Assembly: GCA_023435925.1 (NCBI GenBank)
Contig: JAEZLF010000071.1
Span: 1 to 10,775 of the forward strand
Direction of reading: 5' to 3'
DNA: 10,775 nucleotides
Source: Bacillota bacterium
GTDB taxonomy: Bacteria > Bacillota > Clostridia > Acetivibrionales > DTU013
Part shown: one piece after another, positions 6,118 through 10,775 of the stretch
Position numbering within the stretch: position 1 is the first letter of the stretch
Layout: every line of letters begins with the position of its first letter
Position numbers and translations under genes: made by a program
The notes under the pieces: generated by a model
Seen by the model: only the letters and a program-made list of their open reading frames with translations
What the model was told of the DNA's origin: nothing
Databases searched by the model: none

Positions 6118-7248
6118 ATGAAAGCGATATTATACGAAGGAATAAAGGATGTGAAGGTAAAAAACGTTGGGGATCCTGAGATAAAAAATGATGATGACAT
6201 TATCATTAGGGTTACATCAACAGCAATATGCGGTTCTGATCTCCACTTGATACACGGTATGGTACCAAACATGCCGAAAGGTTTTATACTTGGGCACGAA
6301 ACAATGGGTATTGTTGAGGAAGCCGGCAAAGGTGTCCAAAAGGTGAAAAAGGGTGACAGGGTCATTGTCCCTTTTCCGGTTTCCTGCGGCCATTGCTGGT
6401 ACTGTGAGCACGACCTCTGGAGCCAATGCGATAATTCTAACACCAATGGAGAGGTTGGGGGAATTTTCGGTTACAGTAAAACCTATGGAGGGTATGACGG
6501 CGGACAGGCAGAATACCTGAGAGTACCTTATGCCAATGTAGGGCCTACAGTTGTGCCAGATGAACTAACGGATGAACAAGTCTTATTTTTAACAGATATT
6601 CTTCCAACCTCGTACTGGGGTGTTGAAAACGGCGGGGTAAAAAAGGATGATACCGTTGTAGTTCTGGGTTGTGGCCCGGTCGGCCTTCTATCGATGAAAT
6701 GGGCAGCCTTACACGGTGCCAGGCGTATTATTGCTGTAGATTATATTGATTATCGCCTGGAACATGCAAAAAAGTACAATAATGTTGAAGCTATCAATTT
6801 TGAACATCATGACAATACAGGAGAATATATAAAAGAAATCACACACGGAGGCGCAGATGTTGTTATAGATTGTGTCGGGATGGACGGTAAAATGACAACC
6901 TTTGAAATGATTGAAACCGCCCTTAAGCTCCAGGGCGGCTCCAAGTCGGCTATTGAAATTTCAACCCAGGCTGTCAGAAAAGGCGGAACTGTTTCAATGG
7001 TAGGTGTATATGGTGCAAGGTATAATATGTTTCCACTGGGTGATTTCTTTGCAAGAAATATTACGCTAAAGATGGGACAGTGCCCGGCACATACTTATGT
7101 TGCAAGAATTCTTGATTTAATTAAAGAAGGGAAATTCGATGCCACAGATATAATAACACACAGCCTCTCTCTTGATAAAGGCGAATATGCATATGCTATT
7201 TTTGATGAAAAAAAGGATAATTGCATTAAGGTAGTTTTAAAACCATAG
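6118..7248 (+). CDS. Zinc-dependent alcohol dehydrogenase (MDR family, formaldehyde/threonine dehydrogenase-like)
   Basis: 376 residues from ATG 6118-6120, chosen because GGAGG lies 5 nt upstream; an in-frame ATG at 6106 contains the Shine-Dalgarno site itself. Catalytic zinc ligands are C38 (AICGSD) and H60-E61 (LGHE); the structural zinc lobe has C90, C93, C96 and C104. The Rossmann fold shows GCGPVG (184-189), and D208 at the end of the second strand favours NAD over NADP. Length and the GGIFGYSKTYGGYDGGQAEYLRVP segment fit the branch containing glutathione-independent formaldehyde dehydrogenase-like and threonine dehydrogenase-like enzymes. The substrate cannot be read from sequence. The MBL-fold hydrolase gene follows after 82 nt on the same strand and may be cotranscribed. 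Confidence 0.93.
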   Translation: MKAILYEGIKDVKVKNVGDPEIKNDDDIIIRVTSTAICGSDLHLIHGMVPNMPKGFILGHETMGIVEEAGKGVQKVKKGDRVIVPFPVSCGHCWYCEHDLWSQCDNSNTNGEVGGIFGYSKTYGGYDGGQAEYLRVPYANVGPTVVPDELTDEQVLFLTDILPTSYWGVENGGVKKDDTVVVLGCGPVGLLSMKWAALHGARRIIAVDYIDYRLEHAKKYNNVEAINFEHHDNTGEYIKEITHGGADVVIDCVGMDGKMTTFEMIETALKLQGGSKSAIEISTQAVRKGGTVSMVGVYGARYNMFPLGDFFARNITLKMGQCPAHTYVARILDLIKEGKFDATDIITHSLSLDKGEYAYAIFDEKKDNCIKVVLKP

Positions 7249-7330
7249 CACAAATAAGTACATTCATGAAATAGATACTCATGTTATTATTCTTTTAAGA
7301 TGAAAACTGCAAATGGAGAGTAACTAAAAA

Positions 7331-8155
7331 ATGATAAATAAGCTGGTCCAGGGAATTTCCAAACTTACAACATCATACACAGAAGTAACACCAGATATAT
7401 TGCTCCTGAAATTTACCATAGTAAATGCCTGCATTGTTGGTGAATTAAAGGAATGGGTTCTTGTTGACACAGGGCTAGAAAATTCTATTGATTTTATATT
7501 AAAATCTATTCATAGTCGTTTTGGAGAAGACAGCCGGCCCAAAGCAATTATTCTTACCCATGGACATTTCGATCATGTTGGTTCAGTCGGCAGATTAGCT
7601 GAGCAATGGGATATCCCGGTCTATGCGCATGAATTAGAGCTGCCCTACATTACTGGAAAGAAGGATTATCCGGAAGGTGATCCCACAGTCGACGAAGGAC
7701 TCGTAGCTAAAATGTCTCCATACTTTCCTCATAAAGGTATCAATCTTGGTCACCGTGCAGTTGCACTGCCAGGTGATGGAAATGTACCAGGATTGCATGC
7801 ATGGAAATGGATTCACACACCAGGACACACTGAAGGTCATATATCTCTATTCCGGGAAAGCGATAAGACTTTAATTGCTGGAGACGCATTTACTACAACC
7901 AAACAGGAATCAATTACTTCTGTATTAACGCAGCAAGAGCAGGTTAAAGGCCCCCCTGCTTATCTTACTACAGCTTGGGATGAAGCAAAAAAATCGATTG
8001 AGAATATTAAAGCGTTAAACCCAAAACTGGCTATTCCGAGCCATGGCTTACCCTTGAAGGACGACGAGCTGACCAGGCATTTGGATTTATTAGCCCGGAA
8101 TTTCAACCAAATAGCGATGCCTGACCAAGGTCGTTTTGTTGATAAGGAGAGGTGA
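7331..8155 (+). CDS. MBL-fold metallo-hydrolase
   Basis: 274 residues with a complete metallo-beta-lactamase fold metal site: HGHFDH (H77, H79, D81, H82), H166 in HTPGHTEGH, D185 in AGDAF and H238 in PSHG. These residues normally bind two metal ions (Zn or Fe) and cleave ester, thioester or similar bonds in the glyoxalase II-like/general MBL group. There is no signal peptide, so it should be cytoplasmic. The start has GGAGAG about 10 nt upstream. It follows the alcohol dehydrogenase on the same strand and may process a product of that enzyme, for instance a thioester or lactone, but this is only inferred from adjacency. Its stop is 76 nt from the convergent asparagine synthetase gene. Confidence 0.9.
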   Translation: MINKLVQGISKLTTSYTEVTPDILLLKFTIVNACIVGELKEWVLVDTGLENSIDFILKSIHSRFGEDSRPKAIILTHGHFDHVGSVGRLAEQWDIPVYAHELELPYITGKKDYPEGDPTVDEGLVAKMSPYFPHKGINLGHRAVALPGDGNVPGLHAWKWIHTPGHTEGHISLFRESDKTLIAGDAFTTTKQESITSVLTQQEQVKGPPAYLTTAWDEAKKSIENIKALNPKLAIPSHGLPLKDDELTRHLDLLARNFNQIAMPDQGRFVDKER

Positions 8156-8187
8156 TCACTTGTGACCGTCCTTTCCATTTCTCACCG

Positions 8188-8201
8188 ATCAGTTTACTGA
8201 T
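8188..8201. other. Short hairpin between convergent genes
   Basis: ATCAG and CTGAT flank a TTTA loop in the 76-nt gap between the converging MBL and asnB genes. A T-rich stretch lies at about 8230-8241, partly inside the end of asnB. It is too short and lacks an adjacent U-run on either strand, so it is only a weak candidate for a transcription end. Confidence 0.2.
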
Positions 8202-8231
8202 GAACCTCGAATATAAAGATCAATCAGGTGT

Positions 8232-10079
8232 TTATTTTTTTATTCCAAACTTCTCCATCCAATAATTTACCTGTATAAAATATGCCATGAGCTGAGGAGC
8301 AGCCATCAACTGCCCAAACCACGGTTTTCCGTATTCAGTGGGTGCTTCCAGAAAAGAAAGTGCTTTTTTCTTATCTATAAGCGGAATGATCGGAGAATTG
8401 GGATTGCTGATAATCTCCCGAAATGTTTGGGCCAGTAAGCGTTCATAATTCGGGTGATAGGTTTTAGGATACGGGCTTTTCTTGCGTGATAGCAGCGCCT
8501 CCGGCAGCAGATCCCTGCATGATTCTCTCAGGAGAGACTTTGCCACGCCATTATGGTATTTCATATTCCAGGGCGTGTTATAAACATATTCGATGATCCG
8601 ATGATCGGCAAAGGGAACCCGCGCTTCAAGACCGCAGTACATACTCATTCTGTCCATTCGGTCAAGCAGTGTTTGCATAAACCATTTGATATTAAGGTAT
8701 GTAATTTCTCTGCGTTTTGCATCGGAAGGCTGTTCTCCTGCAAGATTGGATACAGACCTTAGAGAAGCCCTGTATTTGTCGTCAACATATTCACGGAGTC
8801 GAAGCTCTCCGGTAAAATCAGGTGATAAAAATGCCGTTCGCGCATCAATGTCCGACGACCATGGAAAGCCGTCAATATTCATGAGCTCCTCTCTATAAAA
8901 CCAGGGATACCCGCCAAAAATCTCATCTGCACATTCCCCTGTCAGCACCACTTTGTTGTGCTTTGATACGAGTGAGCAGAAATATAAAAGCGAAGCATCA
9001 ACATCAGCCATGCCCGGTAAATCCTTTGCATCCACCACGGTGGAAAGCAAATGGATCAAATCCTCTTCGTTGCACTCCAGATAGGTGTGATTTAAATCAT
9101 ATTCCCCAAGCATCATATCTACAAACGGCCTGTCTCGTTCCGGCTGAAAGGCATTTGCACTAAAATAAGTATCATTATCCTTAAAATCAAAGGAGAAGGT
9201 GTTAAGCTTTACTCCATTTCTCTGCAGAAAAACTGTTGCTACGGCAGTTACAATACTTGAGTCTACCCCACCCGATAAAAAGCTGCACACCGGAACATCC
9301 GCCACCATCTGGCGGGTTATGGCATCCCGCACCAGAAACGAAACCGTTTCTACCGTTTCGTCATAATTGTCCGTATGCTCCCGGGATTTAAGCTCCCAAT
9401 ACAGGTTATCCCTCATACCACTGTAAGTGAACACAGTGTAGTGTCCCGGCATGATTTCAAAAATATTTTTAAAAACCCCGCTTCCCGATGTTCGTGCAGG
9501 GCCTATTCCAAAAATCTCACGGAAGCTGTCTGTATCTATTTCAGGAGATACAAACGGATGACAAAATAATGCTTTGATTTCAGAACCAAAGATCAGCATG
9601 TTGTCTTTCACAGTGTAAAATAAAGGTTTGACTCCTAACCGGTCACGATACAAAACAAGCTGTTTTTTGCTACCGTCCCAAATCGCAAAAGCGTAAATAC
9701 CGTTCAGTTTGTTGACAAAATCCGCGCCATATTCAATATATGCATATAAAATTACCTCTGTATCGGTTGTAGTCTCAAATTGGTACCCGGCATTTATTAG
9801 AAGCGGCTTTAACTCATCCACATTATAGATTTCACCATTATAAACGATGACATATTCTACACCACCGATCTTTCTGACAAGCGGCTGTGTACCGAGCGCC
9901 AAGTCCCTGATCGATAAGCGAGCATGACTCAATCCTGCATGATCGCATAAATATTCACCCGCACTGTCGTTACCCCGATGTGCAATGGATGCCCGCATAT
10001 CAATCAACGTTTTCTGCCAAAACCCGAAGTCCTGTAATAAATCTCTCTCAAAGCAGCAAAATCCCGCTATTCCGCACAT
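8232..10079 (-). CDS. asnB: Asparagine synthetase (glutamine-hydrolysing)
   Basis: 615 residues. The N-terminal class II glutamine amidotransferase domain (about 1-215) begins MCGIAGF, with C2 as nucleophile after removal of Met1; it contains SHARLSI (R54), YNGEIYN (N81-G82) and D106 in TDTEV. The synthetase domain (about 240-600) carries the PP-loop SGGVDSS (269-275), and later SGECADEIFGGYPW-type residues (LTGECADEIFGG). Together these convert aspartate, ATP and glutamine to asparagine. Length and the GPARTSGSGVFK and KDLPGMADVDAS segments match the long AsnB branch common in clostridia. The usual HRGPD reads HRGND here. The start has GAGG 7 nt upstream. No T-box is seen in the leader, but a long hairpin is. 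It is a single gene convergent with the MBL gene. Confidence 0.96.
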   Translation of the reverse strand: MCGIAGFCCFERDLLQDFGFWQKTLIDMRASIAHRGNDSAGEYLCDHAGLSHARLSIRDLALGTQPLVRKIGGVEYVIVYNGEIYNVDELKPLLINAGYQFETTTDTEVILYAYIEYGADFVNKLNGIYAFAIWDGSKKQLVLYRDRLGVKPLFYTVKDNMLIFGSEIKALFCHPFVSPEIDTDSFREIFGIGPARTSGSGVFKNIFEIMPGHYTVFTYSGMRDNLYWELKSREHTDNYDETVETVSFLVRDAITRQMVADVPVCSFLSGGVDSSIVTAVATVFLQRNGVKLNTFSFDFKDNDTYFSANAFQPERDRPFVDMMLGEYDLNHTYLECNEEDLIHLLSTVVDAKDLPGMADVDASLLYFCSLVSKHNKVVLTGECADEIFGGYPWFYREELMNIDGFPWSSDIDARTAFLSPDFTGELRLREYVDDKYRASLRSVSNLAGEQPSDAKRREITYLNIKWFMQTLLDRMDRMSMYCGLEARVPFADHRIIEYVYNTPWNMKYHNGVAKSLLRESCRDLLPEALLSRKKSPYPKTYHPNYERLLAQTFREIISNPNSPIIPLIDKKKALSFLEAPTEYGKPWFGQLMAAPQLMAYFIQVNYWMEKFGIKK

Positions 10080-10102
10080 AACAATACCTCACATGTTAAA
10101 AT

Positions 10103-10163
10103 ACAAAGGCCTTCATCCCGACACGCTGATTGAAAGGTCCGTGTGCTGAATGAACGCCTTTGT
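10103..10163 (-). promoter_or_regulatory. Long imperfect hairpin in the asnB leader
   Basis: Arms 10103-10116 and 10150-10163 are complementary at 13 of 14 positions (one C-C mismatch). Inside, ACACG at 10121-10125 can pair with CGTGT at 10140-10144. On the minus strand the structure ends about 12 nt before the asnB ribosome binding site, and no strong U-run follows, so it looks more like a leader RNA element or a DNA operator than a terminator. It could equally act for the divergent plus-strand gene. Function is unknown. Confidence 0.45.
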
Positions 10164-10265
10164 TCATATCTCAGTATATGCGTATTTTTATGGATTGATA
10201 CTTATAACCTGCACAGTCTAGTCATATTCTTATATAAGTAAACATTTTGAAGGGGTGTAAAAATA

Positions 10266-10775
10266 GTGGTAAAAGTAAAAGTTCGATTGCTGCCCATTGT
10301 CAGCAAGATAAATTTACCTACTGTTTTGAAAACAGCGATACTTCCCGGCGACTCCATTGAAAGATTATTTATAGCAACCCAGGTTGGAGAGATCTTTTAC
10401 ATAGGAAACGGAGTTATTGGGACTTTTCTGGATATTCGCCCGCGAGTCATAAAACTGGGTTTTTCCGGTGGTGGATATGATGAACGGGGATTACTTGGGC
10501 TGGCGTTCCATCCCGGATTTTATCATAACGGTTTGTTTTATCTTCATTATTCAGTGGCCGGAACACAAGGTCCAGGTGCTCTTCCCAGTTCAGAAGTCTC
10601 AAGGCAAGGTCTTCCGGAGTTTTTTAAGCCTAACCCCTGTGACCCTGGAACCCTAAACCAAAGGTGGATAAATAGAGAAACTCAATATGATCATATCGAT
10701 ACCGTTGAAGAGTGGATTTTACAATCAAATGGTCAACCTCAAAAACGGCGGACATTACTTAATATAAGAAGACCA
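10266..10775 (+). CDS. N-terminal part of a sorbosone/glucose dehydrogenase-type (GSDH) beta-propeller protein
   Basis: An open frame of exactly 170 codons from GTG 10266-10268 to the window edge, with AAGGGG about 10-11 nt upstream. The text matches the soluble PQQ-dependent sugar dehydrogenase/HHIP-like family: LPGDSIERLFIATQVGEI, FLDIRP, then the hallmark ERGLLGLAFHPGFYHNGLFYLHYS. Family members are six-bladed beta-propellers that oxidise aldoses or sorbosone with PQQ, but many bacterial homologues have no proven activity. The family's catalytic His normally lies in this hallmark-type region (AFHP). No convincing signal peptide is visible from this start, which is unusual for the family; an N-terminal signal may be absent. 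The gene is divergent from asnB, with 186 nt between starts. The C-terminus is outside the window. Confidence 0.8.
   Translation, partial: MVKVKVRLLPIVSKINLPTVLKTAILPGDSIERLFIATQVGEIFYIGNGVIGTFLDIRPRVIKLGFSGGGYDERGLLGLAFHPGFYHNGLFYLHYSVAGTQGPGALPSSEVSRQGLPEFFKPNPCDPGTLNQRWINRETQYDHIDTVEEWILQSNGQPQKRRTLLNIRRP

Noticed and set aside
8553..9569. Plus-strand ORFs of 64-70 codons opposite asnB
   Set aside because: Shadows of the strongly conserved asnB reading frame.
1..10775. CRISPR array, tRNA, rRNA or transposase
   Set aside because: No regularly spaced repeats, tRNA-like cloverleaf ends, rRNA motifs or transposase domains were seen on either strand.

Overview
The window looks like low-to-medium GC Firmicutes DNA, probably from an anaerobic Clostridia-type (or Negativicutes-type) organism. 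The evidence is purine-rich Shine-Dalgarno sites before nearly every gene, TTG and GTG starts next to strong ribosome binding sites, a cobalamin riboswitch with an intrinsic terminator, Gram-positive-type secreted proteins, and best family resemblances to clostridial proteins. This placement is inference; no rRNA or other marker gene is present.

Left part (1-4410, minus strand). Read right to left, a sigma-A-like promoter at about 4381-4409 precedes a compactly folded, non-coding stretch (about 4190-4374) that I could not assign to a family. A TATAAT box then lies just upstream of a full cobalamin (B12) riboswitch (3951-4144). An intrinsic terminator (3863-3898) follows, then a two-gene operon. 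The first gene (3417-3839, TTG start) encodes a small basic protein with a homing-endonuclease-associated-type repeat. The second (3436 to beyond base 1) overlaps it by 20 nt and encodes a very large secreted protein. That protein has a DUF4430 (transcobalamin C-terminal-like) domain, a PEGA-like domain, a PQQ-type beta-propeller and several cadherin-like/DUF5018-like beta-sandwich domains. The picture is a B12-repressed cell-surface protein with a domain related to cobalamin carriers.

Middle (4497-6002, minus strand). ccdA and a TlpA/ResA-like thioredoxin form a tight two-gene operon for moving reducing power across the membrane. Upstream lies a degenerate gene remnant (5763-6002) whose start resembles a GNAT acetyltransferase.

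Right part. A zinc-dependent alcohol dehydrogenase (6118-7248) and a metallo-beta-lactamase-fold hydrolase (7331-8155) run on the plus strand. They converge on a glutamine-dependent asparagine synthetase (8232-10079, minus), whose leader holds a long imperfect hairpin (10103-10163). A divergent GTG-start gene (10266 to the window end) encodes the N-terminal part of a sorbosone/glucose dehydrogenase-type beta-propeller.

No CRISPR array, tRNA, rRNA, transposase or complete insertion sequence was seen. The most interesting part is the B12-controlled surface-protein locus together with the unassigned structured RNA just upstream of it.
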